A stretch of DNA of 64,000 bases from the NCBI GenBank assembly GCA_023432225.1, contig JAEYUW010000045.1, forward strand, positions 1-64,000, written 5' to 3'. A program made the position numbers and the translations under genes. Below, piece by piece: positions 14,422 to 22,213 of the stretch; positions within the stretch are counted from its first letter, which is position 1, and each line of letters opens with the position of its first letter. Under the pieces are notes generated by a model. The model saw only the letters and a program-made list of their open reading frames with translations, had not been told where the DNA came from and did not search any database. The DNA is from Verrucomicrobiota bacterium. Lineage in GTDB: Bacteria > Verrucomicrobiota > Verrucomicrobiia > Opitutales > Opitutaceae.

Positions 14422-15783
14422 ATGAAACCTAGCAGGAATTACCTCGGCACCATAATCTGGTGGTATGCGATCATGGCGGTCTTCCTCTATACGAGCATCC
14501 GAGATATCGGGCTATCCGCCACGGAACTGGAGTTCGACAGCCCGATCATCGGCTCGCTGCGTGGCTGTGACGTCGCCTTTGCCCTCGGGGCCGTGTGGGT
14601 CGGGATCAACCACATTAAGCTGGGATGGTTGTTTCGCAACCGGCTCATCATTCCTTATGCAACCATCGTGAGTCTGTTTGCCGCGATCGGTTTGCTCCGC
14701 AGCGGAGCCGGGGTTTTCTTCAACAACGATATTCGTGTCTGGCTGATGCTTCCGCTGGGAGCCGTGCTTGGAGTCATGATTCACGATACCAAATACCCGC
14801 TGTTCCATCTCGCCACGATGAGCATCTTTCTTGCCACCATTATGGCGTGGGCGACGTATCGCGATCCGGCCAGCGCCTATTACAGCTCGCCGGTCGGTGC
14901 GTTGCAGAGAATAGTCAATATCAACGTCTACAATTGCTCGGCGATGCTGTGGAGCCTCGGGGCTTATCTGCTGACCATCGGTCTGAGCACCGGCCTGAGG
15001 CTGCCCTTGCTTGGCGGGGGAATCGCCATATTGGGCCAGGCGATCATCGCGGTGATTTCCGCGACGCGTTCGATGCTGGGCGTGCTGGGCGTGTGCTTGC
15101 TGTTTGTGGTAATAGTTGCGGTGAGGCTGTTGCCCGACCCGAGGCGGAAGTTCAATCGCAAGGTCGGTCTGCGGGTCGGCCTCATCGCCCTGGTGGTGGG
15201 CCTGTGCGCCTTGCCCTATGCCGGCAATATTGCCACGTATTCGGAACTGCTCTACATCCGTACCATCGGGGTGACTCAGGAGTCGGGGGAAAGCACTGAC
15301 TCCCGGTTGGCGGAGATCCAGGCGCTTTTCAATTCCTTCGACATGACAGACTATTTGGCTGGCCGCGGCTTTGGTGGTCGTTTTCCTTCACCCATATACG
15401 ATAACGATCTCTGGCCAGAGTTGCACATCGGCATCTTCACTTTCGCGCTGAAGGGGGGCTTGGGCCTGATGCTTCTGGTCATGTATGTGCTGCTCTGGGA
15501 ACTTCCGAGACGATTCGTCAGGGCATACTTCAAGTCTCCGGATGTGAGGCTCCCGCATGACTGGGGCATTTTGCTGGTGACGCCCATGGTCTACGCCCCC
15601 GCAATGTTGCTCTTCCTTTCTGGCGGATACACCACTTTTACCTTTCTCGGGTGGGGGATTGCCTATGGTGCGTATGTTTCCAACCGGAAGCTGCTCGGGA
15701 GCCATATCTTTCCGGGACATCAACACGCATCCGTGATGCCGGCTTTGCCCGTCGTGCAGGCCCGCTTGGCAGGGCTCCGTTGA
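14422..15783 (+). CDS. Multi-pass membrane protein, probable polysaccharide polymerase (Wzy/O-antigen polymerase-like)
   Basis: The 453-residue protein has about ten hydrophobic helices and a large periplasmic loop at about 285-330 (SGESTDSRLAEIQALF, then YLAGRGFGG). The GRGFG-type motif after a loop and the following helices resemble Wzy and O-antigen ligase proteins, which are poorly conserved in sequence. Its position between an acyltransferase and several glycosyltransferases supports a role in polymerising repeat units. The 158-base gap before it may contain an internal promoter. A second protein of this general class is encoded at 27779-29347 on the other strand. Confidence 0.7.
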   Translation: MKPSRNYLGTIIWWYAIMAVFLYTSIRDIGLSATELEFDSPIIGSLRGCDVAFALGAVWVGINHIKLGWLFRNRLIIPYATIVSLFAAIGLLRSGAGVFFNNDIRVWLMLPLGAVLGVMIHDTKYPLFHLATMSIFLATIMAWATYRDPASAYYSSPVGALQRIVNINVYNCSAMLWSLGAYLLTIGLSTGLRLPLLGGGIAILGQAIIAVISATRSMLGVLGVCLLFVVIVAVRLLPDPRRKFNRKVGLRVGLIALVVGLCALPYAGNIATYSELLYIRTIGVTQESGESTDSRLAEIQALFNSFDMTDYLAGRGFGGRFPSPIYDNDLWPELHIGIFTFALKGGLGLMLLVMYVLLWELPRRFVRAYFKSPDVRLPHDWGILLVTPMVYAPAMLLFLSGGYTTFTFLGWGIAYGAYVSNRKLLGSHIFPGHQHASVMPALPVVQARLAGLR

Positions 15784-15848
15784 GCGGCCTAGGAGGGCGG
15801 CGAAATTTTCTCGATGCAACCACGCTGTCGGACGCGCAATACCTAACA

Positions 15849-16829
15849 ATGCTGCCGAGGATGCCATTGTATTCTCTGATAATGCCCACGAGGAATTCGC
15901 TGCCCTACGTGCGGGATCAGATCGACGCCATCCTCCGGCAGACTATGACTGATTGGGAGGTTGTCGCCGTGGACGGGCACTCGACGGACGGCACATGGGA
16001 ACTGTTGATGGAAACCGCCGCTACCGACGCCAGATTCAAAGTGAGACAAAGCCCCCCTCAGGGAGTTTATGCAGCACTTAACGAATGTCTGCGACATGCA
16101 TCCGGCCTTTGGGTGTTGTTCACCATGGCGGACGACACGCTACTGCCCTCGTGCCTTCAACGCTTGCAGGAGGTAATAGAAGGCGCACCCGACACAGAGC
16201 TGATCCACTACAAGATCAAAATCATCGATGCGGCCGGGCGCGACTCAGACTATACTTGGCAGGATCGGCTGGCCGTGCGCTATTGGGGGACGCAGATCGA
16301 TCGGAGACATTGGCGCGACGGCACGCAGGAATACTGGCGTCACGTCCTCTACGGCTCGGTCTACATTTCGTTGACGGAACTGGCGGTGCGGCGCTCTCTC
16401 CTACTGACGGTGCCGCCGTTTGAGGAGGAAATCGGGGCGTGGGCCGACATCCTGTGGGCTGCTAGGGCGGTGCGAGGCAGAAAGGTGCTACACATTCCCA
16501 GTGTGCTGGCCACTTGGCGCAAGCGGGAGGGCCAAGTTACTCAATTCGGAGACAAGAGCGCTTCGCCGCGGAATCATCTGGCGTTGATTGAGGTGCTGCG
16601 TCGAGAAGACACGAGAAACCCGTATGATGAACGCTACCGGACATACCGGCAACTCGCGCTCACATATTACCGCTTTACCGGGGTGTTGGACGATTCCGGC
16701 CGGATTTTGCGCCGACTACAACATCCGCTGCTGCTGCTCCGCGAGATAGTGGGGTGGCTGTACAGTGGAGAATTGGGGGCCATAGGATATCGAATTCGAC
16801 AATTGCGGTCACTAATTCCACCCGAATGA
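15849..16829 (+). CDS. Glycosyltransferase family 2 (GT-A)
   Basis: I start at 15849 (MLPRMPLYSLIMPTRNS); the second ATG at 15861 is equally possible. The longer frame from 15651 overlaps the polymerase and is not protein-like. YSLIMPTRNSLPYVRDQIDAIL and DWEVVAVDGHSTDGTWELL are the classic GT2 N-terminal motifs, and MADDTLLPSCL supplies the DxD-equivalent metal site. The 326-residue length is typical for a single-domain GT2 enzyme. A GT2 of this cluster may elongate the lipid-linked oligosaccharide. Donor unknown. Confidence 0.85.
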   Translation: MLPRMPLYSLIMPTRNSLPYVRDQIDAILRQTMTDWEVVAVDGHSTDGTWELLMETAATDARFKVRQSPPQGVYAALNECLRHASGLWVLFTMADDTLLPSCLQRLQEVIEGAPDTELIHYKIKIIDAAGRDSDYTWQDRLAVRYWGTQIDRRHWRDGTQEYWRHVLYGSVYISLTELAVRRSLLLTVPPFEEEIGAWADILWAARAVRGRKVLHIPSVLATWRKREGQVTQFGDKSASPRNHLALIEVLRREDTRNPYDERYRTYRQLALTYYRFTGVLDDSGRILRRLQHPLLLLREIVGWLYSGELGAIGYRIRQLRSLIPPE

Positions 16830-16857
16830 AGCGACGAGCCAACGGCGCGGTCGGCCT

Positions 16858-18021
16858 ATGAACAGGCGTCCCGTCCTGTTTCTGGCCGGACGTCCATTCG
16901 CATTTCCGCGATCGGGCATAGAACAGAGGTCCAAACTCATGTTGGAAATCCTCACTTGTCTGTATAGCGGGAACACCCGCCGGTTGGTGGTGCCGTGCGC
17001 AACCGACGCGGAGGAGACTGAATATGCCAGGTTGGGGTGGGAGGTAGTCCGCTTGCGGGCCCGGTCGAAAATACTCCGCCAATTGTCAAACGCTTGGGGC
17101 AGCTTCAAGGCCCGTTATGGGATCGATCGGCAGGATGAAATCATACGTATCCGCGGCGGCAGTCCGTCAATTCCCTCGCGTCTGCTCCAGCGCCAGCAGG
17201 CGGAGCTACCGGGTGCACTGGTTTGGGTTTATCGGGCGGACTATTGGAACCTGATCCGCCACAAGAAAAGCGGTGAATATTGGGTGATGGATAGCAACGA
17301 TCTCATCGCCAATCTCCAACAAGCCTATGGCTGGAGCGTTATGAGCCGCAGGCTTTTCTGGCCATCGGATGAAGCACTCGAACGGCACTTGAGGGAACGG
17401 GAGAAGCGCTGGATCAGCCGTTACGATCTTGTGCTGGCCATCTGCCGCCGGGACGCGCAACTGCTCCGGTCGGCCGCTGCAGCGGGCGCCCGCATCGCGC
17501 CTTTTGACAGCTGCGTCTGCACGCGACCAACCAATCGGCCGGCAACGAGGGACATCGACATCGGTTTCCTCGGCGCCAGCCACGCAGGCAGCCTAGAGGC
17601 GGCCCGGACGCTGATCAGCATGGCGGAGAGCGGTAGACTAGGGGAAAGGAAGTTGGTGCTGGCGGGGCAGTGTGGCAAGGCGCTGCCCCATTCCGGTCGC
17701 CATTTTGTCAATCTCGGGCCAGTGGAGAATGCGAGTGCTTTCTGGGCGAGGGTAAAGTTCGCGATACTGCCGCAGGCGCAGCAGACGGGCATTTCGGTCA
17801 AATTTCAGGAGGCGGTCTTAGGCGGAGCGCTGGTGCTCGCACCCCGCGGAGCCGTGGAATGGTCGAAAGCGCTGCCTCAGCAGCATTATCTGGAATACGA
17901 GTCGCTCGAGGAGCTGGGGCGCATCTTGGGGCGGCAGTGGAGCGCCCCGCAGCCGGTGCTGGCGGATTTCCAGACGCTGCGGGATGAGATTGCCGTCCTG
18001 TTGCAGGGTGCAGAAGTATGA
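16858..18021 (+). CDS. GT-B type glycosyltransferase-like protein
   Basis: The 387-residue protein begins with VLFLAGRPFAFPRSGIEQRS, which fits the first strand and loop of a GT-B fold. The C-terminal half shows DIGFLGASHAGSLEAARTLI, a linker strand LVLAGQCGK and TGISVKFQEAVLGGALVLAPRGAVEW, the donor-site pattern of GT4-like enzymes. It is divergent from the textbook family, so a specific activity cannot be given. Its TGA overlaps the ATG of the next gene (18018), which indicates translational coupling inside the operon. Confidence 0.7.
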   Translation: MNRRPVLFLAGRPFAFPRSGIEQRSKLMLEILTCLYSGNTRRLVVPCATDAEETEYARLGWEVVRLRARSKILRQLSNAWGSFKARYGIDRQDEIIRIRGGSPSIPSRLLQRQQAELPGALVWVYRADYWNLIRHKKSGEYWVMDSNDLIANLQQAYGWSVMSRRLFWPSDEALERHLREREKRWISRYDLVLAICRRDAQLLRSAAAAGARIAPFDSCVCTRPTNRPATRDIDIGFLGASHAGSLEAARTLISMAESGRLGERKLVLAGQCGKALPHSGRHFVNLGPVENASAFWARVKFAILPQAQQTGISVKFQEAVLGGALVLAPRGAVEWSKALPQQHYLEYESLEELGRILGRQWSAPQPVLADFQTLRDEIAVLLQGAEV

Positions 18022-19169
18022 GCGACATGCGCTGGCTCTTCGCAACCATGCACGATGTCTCGCGGGCGGCCTCTGGCGGTTCCTACGCCTCCCGCGCCTA
18101 CTTCGAGGCATTGCGCACCGTGCTCGGATCCGAGGTTCTGGTCGTCGCGCCGGAGGGCTCCGGCTCGTATTTCCGTTCGGTCGGTTGCGCCGGTGTGATT
18201 GAATGCCCCGCCCGTAACTGGCGGCAGAGACTGCGCGGCCTCCTCGGCCACGATCGTGATCGGATCGGCACAACCCTCGACCGCGTGCGACCGGAGGTGC
18301 GGGGCTTCACCCCCCGCTTGGCGGTTGTAGATGGTGGATTGATGGGCGGCGGCGTCGCCCGGCTCAAGTGTTGGGGCATCCCTATCGTATCGCTGCATCA
18401 CAATGACGAGAGCGAATACAAGCGCTATGCGACCGGCAGCCGCTTGATCAGTTGGGACGCCCGGCGCGTGCAACGGTATGTCCTGCGGACGTCCGCCTTG
18501 GGTCTAGTGCTCACGCAGCGTGACGCGGAGAGACTTGGCGCGACCGAGCCTTGTGCTCCTCCGCTTCGGGTAATTGGCTATGGGGAGGCGGCAAGGCCTG
18601 CTCCGTCAGCGGCCCTGCCGCGTGATTGCCTGCGCCTGAGCCTGACGGGAAATTTCGGGGTTGCGAAAGGATTCTCCGGTCTCCGGGTTCTCGCGGCTTA
18701 CCTGCGGTCGGCCCCAGCGACGCTTCCCCGTCATCAAGTTTTTGTGGGAGGCCACAACATGGGTGTTGACATGCGTGCCTTCTGCACTCAGGCGAAATTT
18801 GAGATCACGGAAAATGACGATGCTCTAGGCCGGGCGAATGTTTACGTCAACCCGTCGGAGCATCCCGGCGGTCTCAAGATTCGCAATTGCGATGGGGGCA
18901 GGGTCGGATTGCCGCTGTTGGTGCACATCAATTCCTTGCCTGGCTTCGAGATGCTCGCGGATGGAGCCGCATCATACTGCTCACGGCTGCAGTTCTATGA
19001 ACAGCTGGCAGCACTGTGGGGTAGGATCAGCGGCGGCGCGTATTCGAGGGATGCATTGCGGCAGATGTATTACCGAGAGTTTTCCCAAGAAGCACTCATT
19101 CAGCGTTTGCGTGTGGTCTTTTCGGATCAAATGCCGCTGAGATCCGACTCAACTATCGTCGGGACCTGA
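18018..19169 (+). CDS. GT-B type glycosyltransferase-like protein
   Basis: Starts at an ATGA overlap with the previous gene. The 383-residue protein carries WLFATMHDVSRAASGGSYAS at its N-terminus (an acceptor-domain loop) and LSLTGNFGVAKGFSGLRVL, HQVFVGGHNMG and NVYVNPSEHPGGLKIRNCDG in the C-terminal domain. These resemble the alpha/beta donor domain of GT4 proteins, with an EHPGGLK segment where ExFGLxxxE normally lies. It belongs to the same exopolysaccharide operon; the sugar is unknown. Confidence 0.7.
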   Translation: MSDMRWLFATMHDVSRAASGGSYASRAYFEALRTVLGSEVLVVAPEGSGSYFRSVGCAGVIECPARNWRQRLRGLLGHDRDRIGTTLDRVRPEVRGFTPRLAVVDGGLMGGGVARLKCWGIPIVSLHHNDESEYKRYATGSRLISWDARRVQRYVLRTSALGLVLTQRDAERLGATEPCAPPLRVIGYGEAARPAPSAALPRDCLRLSLTGNFGVAKGFSGLRVLAAYLRSAPATLPRHQVFVGGHNMGVDMRAFCTQAKFEITENDDALGRANVYVNPSEHPGGLKIRNCDGGRVGLPLLVHINSLPGFEMLADGAASYCSRLQFYEQLAALWGRISGGAYSRDALRQMYYREFSQEALIQRLRVVFSDQMPLRSDSTIVGT

Positions 19170-19234
19170 GATGGCCAGTCATCTATTTGTCGACCCTCTA
19201 ACACTTGCGCCGAAAAAACTGAGCAAGCTCCCCA

Positions 19235-19936
19235 ATGATACTTAAGCTGCTCCGCACCCTGAAGCGCCGCTTTCGCCAGCTTATCGGCCAAGAGGTCACT
19301 GTCACAATCGATACCGGTTGTCCGACCGAGTTCCACGGCTCCACCTACGGCGGCTGGGCGGTCCTGCGAGACTCACTGGACGCCGGTTCAGTGGTCTATT
19401 CCTTCGGGGTGGGGGAAGACGCGACGTTCGACCTCGCGCTCATCGCCAGATACGGCTGCCGAGTGCATGCATTCGATCCGACACCCAAGTCGGCGGCTTG
19501 GGTGGCCGAGAACATCCGGGAAGGGCGTTTTATCTTCGACCCTGTGGCCCTCTCAGACAGGGACGGCGATCTCCGGCTCTACCTGCCCCTGGACCCGACG
19601 CATGTGTCAGCCTCGCTGGCGGTCGGTAGCCGGACCGGTGGTGCTTACTTCGATGCGCCCTGCCAGCGGCTCGAGACAATCCGTCGGCGGCTGGGCCACT
19701 CGCGGATTGACGTGCTGAAGATGGATATTGAGGGGGCCGAGTATCTGGTGCTGCGCGACCTGCTGGCGGAGGGGAGGGCGGTCCGCCCCGCCCAGCTGCT
19801 GATCGAGTTCCATCACTGGATGAAGCCGTTCAGCGTGGCTGACACCAACGGCGCGCTCGCTCTTTTGCGCCGAGCCGGCTACCGCCCCATCTGGCGCTCG
19901 GAAGGCGGACACGAACTGCTCTTCGTCGCATCATGA
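19235..19936 (+). CDS. FkbM-family methyltransferase
   Basis: The 233-residue protein shows VVYSFGVGEDATFDLAL (SAM-binding loop), CRVHAFDPTPKSAAWV, PVALSDRDGDLRLYLP and DVLKMDIEGAEYLVLRDL. This order and spacing are diagnostic for FkbM-type methyltransferases, which O-methylate sugars. The MDIEGAE motif is intact. It ends in an ATGA overlap with the following short gene. It probably modifies the exopolysaccharide repeat. Confidence 0.88.
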   Translation: MILKLLRTLKRRFRQLIGQEVTVTIDTGCPTEFHGSTYGGWAVLRDSLDAGSVVYSFGVGEDATFDLALIARYGCRVHAFDPTPKSAAWVAENIREGRFIFDPVALSDRDGDLRLYLPLDPTHVSASLAVGSRTGGAYFDAPCQRLETIRRRLGHSRIDVLKMDIEGAEYLVLRDLLAEGRAVRPAQLLIEFHHWMKPFSVADTNGALALLRRAGYRPIWRSEGGHELLFVAS

Positions 19937-20238
19937 ACCATCACAGGAAACTAGCGGATACAGGCCGCCTGAGCTCAGGCAAGATGCCTGCCGTCATCGA
20001 TGTCGCGTGGGGATTGGCGGCTTTCGCTGTGGCGTTTTACCATGCGAACCAATGTGCATCGGACCCGAAGAGTCATTCGGGAATCGTTTCCGATGGATTC
20101 ACCGGCGTCGCCGCTCAGTCGCTCGGCTATGGGATTACCTATGCCGGCGGCATCATCGGCGTGCTGGGTGAAGAAACAGTCCGTGAATCGGGTCGCACGC
20201 TAGCCACAAACGTTAAACCGCAATCCGTCGTGCCATGA
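19933..20238 (+). CDS. Short 101-aa protein, resembles a truncated acyltransferase-3 N-terminus
   Basis: The gene overlaps both neighbours by four bases (ATGA at 19933 and at 20235), so it is embedded in the operon. MPAVIDVAWGLAAFAVAFYHANQ resembles the first helix of acyltransferase-3 proteins (IDxLRGLAALAVVLYH), with the histidine retained but the arginine missing. A second hydrophobic stretch near 60-85 follows, then the protein stops; full-length members have about 350 residues. It could be a remnant kept because it couples translation of its neighbours, or a short membrane protein. It is annotated as a gene because the frame is intact. Confidence 0.5.
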   Translation: MNHHRKLADTGRLSSGKMPAVIDVAWGLAAFAVAFYHANQCASDPKSHSGIVSDGFTGVAAQSLGYGITYAGGIIGVLGEETVRESGRTLATNVKPQSVVP

Positions 20239-21320
20239 AGCAAACGCTGCTTTGCCAGGCCGTCGTGCCGGATTACCGCTTGCCCCTGTTTGCAGAGCTG
20301 AAGCGTCGGCAGGGCGAGGCGTTCAGGCTACTGTGCGGCCAAGAGGGGCTCATCCCCGCCTTGCAGACGTGCGCGGGCGCCGCGGCACTCTCGAGCCCTA
20401 TCCGCAACCGACTCTGGCTGGGGCGGACGTTCCTCTGGCAGTCGGATCTGCTTCCGCAGGCCGAAGCGGCGGACCTCGTCATCACGGAGTTCAACCTCCG
20501 GACCGTCAGCACCTGGTTCCTACTGGCCCGCCGCTATCGACGGGGCCGTCCCACGATCCTGTGGGGGCATGCGGCCGGCAGGCGGCGGAGCATGGACTGG
20601 CTCAAACGCTGGATGTTCCGGCGGTGCGATGGCTTCATCTCCTATACCCGCAGCCAAGCCGCCCAGTTGCGACGGGAGTTCCCGTCGCTGCCGATCTGGG
20701 TGGCGTCGAACGCGGTGATGTGGCGGCAGGAATGCCGGTTCCTGCCGCGACCGCCGGCTGAGGTGGACACGATCATCTATGTCGGCCGGCTGGTGGCTGA
20801 AAAGCGCCCCTGGCTTCTGCTCGAGGCGTTTCTTCAGGCCGCGGGGAACGGCAGTCTGCCGCCAGAGGCGCGACTCCGGCTGGTCGGGGACGGGCCGGAG
20901 CGGGCCGCTCTATCCGCGCGCGCGACGGCGAGCGGGCTTGGGTCCCGCATAGAGTTTACCGGTCATGTCGCCGGAATCGATCGATTGCGCGAACTCTACG
21001 CTCCGGCCGTTTGCTCGGTTTCGCCCGGCTACGTGGGCCTTTCGGCTACGCAGTCGTTCGGCTTCGGCGTGCCCATGTTGGTAGCTGACGGAGAGGCGCA
21101 CTCCCCCGAGATCGAGGCCTGCGAACCAAGGCAAAATGCCGAATTTTTCCCTTCCGGCGATGCTCCGGCGCTCGCTCGCGCGCTTGCGGACTTCTACCGC
21201 GGCAAGGCCCTCTGGCTGGAGCGGCGCGAGGCGATCTGCCGGGCGACAGCCGAGCATTATTCGCTAGACGCGATGGCGGACACCTTTGAGTCTGCCATTC
21301 AGCATTTCCTCGCGCCGTGA
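20235..21320 (+). CDS. Glycosyltransferase family 4
   Basis: The 361-residue GT-B protein has YVGRLVAEKRPWLLLEAFL, RLVGDGPERAAL, IEFTGHVAGIDRLRELY and the donor loop SPGYVGLSATQSFGFGVPML, in the order expected for GT4. The N-terminal half (LLCQAVVPDYRLPLFAELKR, ILWGHAAGRR) matches a clade of transferases starting VVPxYRLPxF. It is coupled to the upstream 101-aa ORF by an ATGA overlap. It likely adds one sugar of the exopolysaccharide unit. Confidence 0.85.
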   Translation: MKQTLLCQAVVPDYRLPLFAELKRRQGEAFRLLCGQEGLIPALQTCAGAAALSSPIRNRLWLGRTFLWQSDLLPQAEAADLVITEFNLRTVSTWFLLARRYRRGRPTILWGHAAGRRRSMDWLKRWMFRRCDGFISYTRSQAAQLRREFPSLPIWVASNAVMWRQECRFLPRPPAEVDTIIYVGRLVAEKRPWLLLEAFLQAAGNGSLPPEARLRLVGDGPERAALSARATASGLGSRIEFTGHVAGIDRLRELYAPAVCSVSPGYVGLSATQSFGFGVPMLVADGEAHSPEIEACEPRQNAEFFPSGDAPALARALADFYRGKALWLERREAICRATAEHYSLDAMADTFESAIQHFLAP

Positions 21321-21339
21321 GCGCGCCGGATTCGCTCCT

Positions 21340-22206
21340 ATGAAAGCCAAAGCCATCCTCCGATATTGCCTACCCCCCGTGCTGTTGGAGGCCGGTCAGG
21401 CGGTGCTGGATCGGCTCCGCCCAGCGCCGATGGAATACCTTCCGGGCGGCTGGCCGGATGCCGTGCGCGGCTGGAACATCGAGAGCATCGCGGCGGTGCA
21501 GCGGGAGCGTTGGTCGGCCAATGTGGCGGCGTTGCAGGGGGCGGCCCCGCTCGGTGTCTCACCCGAAGCGGCGGCCCGCTCGTCGCGACATCTCGACGTG
21601 TGGGAGCTGATCGGTCACAACAACCTGTTGTCCTTCGCCTGCGTGCTCGGGCTGGCCGCGCAGGGTCGGCAGCAACTCTCACTGCTGGATTGGGGAGGGG
21701 GCGTGGGCTACTACTATGTGCTCAGCCGCGCGTTGCTGCCAGGCCTCGCGCTGGACTACCATTGCCAAGACGTGCCGCTACTCTGCGCCATTGGGCGCCA
21801 GAACCTGCCTGAGGCCACCTTCTGGGACGAGCCCGACGCCTGCTTCAGTCGGACCTACGACTTGGTGTTCGCCGGCAGCTCGCTCTGGTGCGTTCGGGAT
21901 TGGCGCGCGATGTTGTGCAAGCTGGCCGCCGCCAGCCGCCGCTACGTCTTCCTGAACAGGATGATCTTCGTGCAGCAGGCGCCGACATTTGCCATTCTCC
22001 AACGTCCCAAGGCCCACGCCTACGACACCGAATACCCTTTCTGGGTTTTCAACCGGAGCGAGTTTCTGGCCGCATCCGCCGATTGCGGGCTCACCTTGGT
22101 CCGGGAGTTCATAATTAGCCAGGGACCACGTCTGCACCAGGCGCCGGAGCAGGGCACCTTCCGCGGCTTCCTGTTCGAGAAAATCGACGCCGACCGAGCG
22201 GACTGA
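21340..22206 (+). CDS. TIGR04325-type putative methyltransferase
   Basis: I use the ATG at 21340 (MKAKAILRYCLPPVLLE), 20 bases after the previous stop; an earlier in-frame start at 21286 overlaps the upstream gene. SLLDWGGGVGYYYVLSR is the SAM-binding glycine-rich loop with the DWGGGxGYY signature I associate with the TIGR04325 family, and YDLVFAGSSLWCVRDWRAML follows. At 288 residues it has the family length. Members occur in polysaccharide clusters. Substrate unknown. Confidence 0.78.
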   Translation: MKAKAILRYCLPPVLLEAGQAVLDRLRPAPMEYLPGGWPDAVRGWNIESIAAVQRERWSANVAALQGAAPLGVSPEAAARSSRHLDVWELIGHNNLLSFACVLGLAAQGRQQLSLLDWGGGVGYYYVLSRALLPGLALDYHCQDVPLLCAIGRQNLPEATFWDEPDACFSRTYDLVFAGSSLWCVRDWRAMLCKLAAASRRYVFLNRMIFVQQAPTFAILQRPKAHAYDTEYPFWVFNRSEFLAASADCGLTLVREFIISQGPRLHQAPEQGTFRGFLFEKIDADRAD

Positions 22207-22213
22207 ACTGCGG

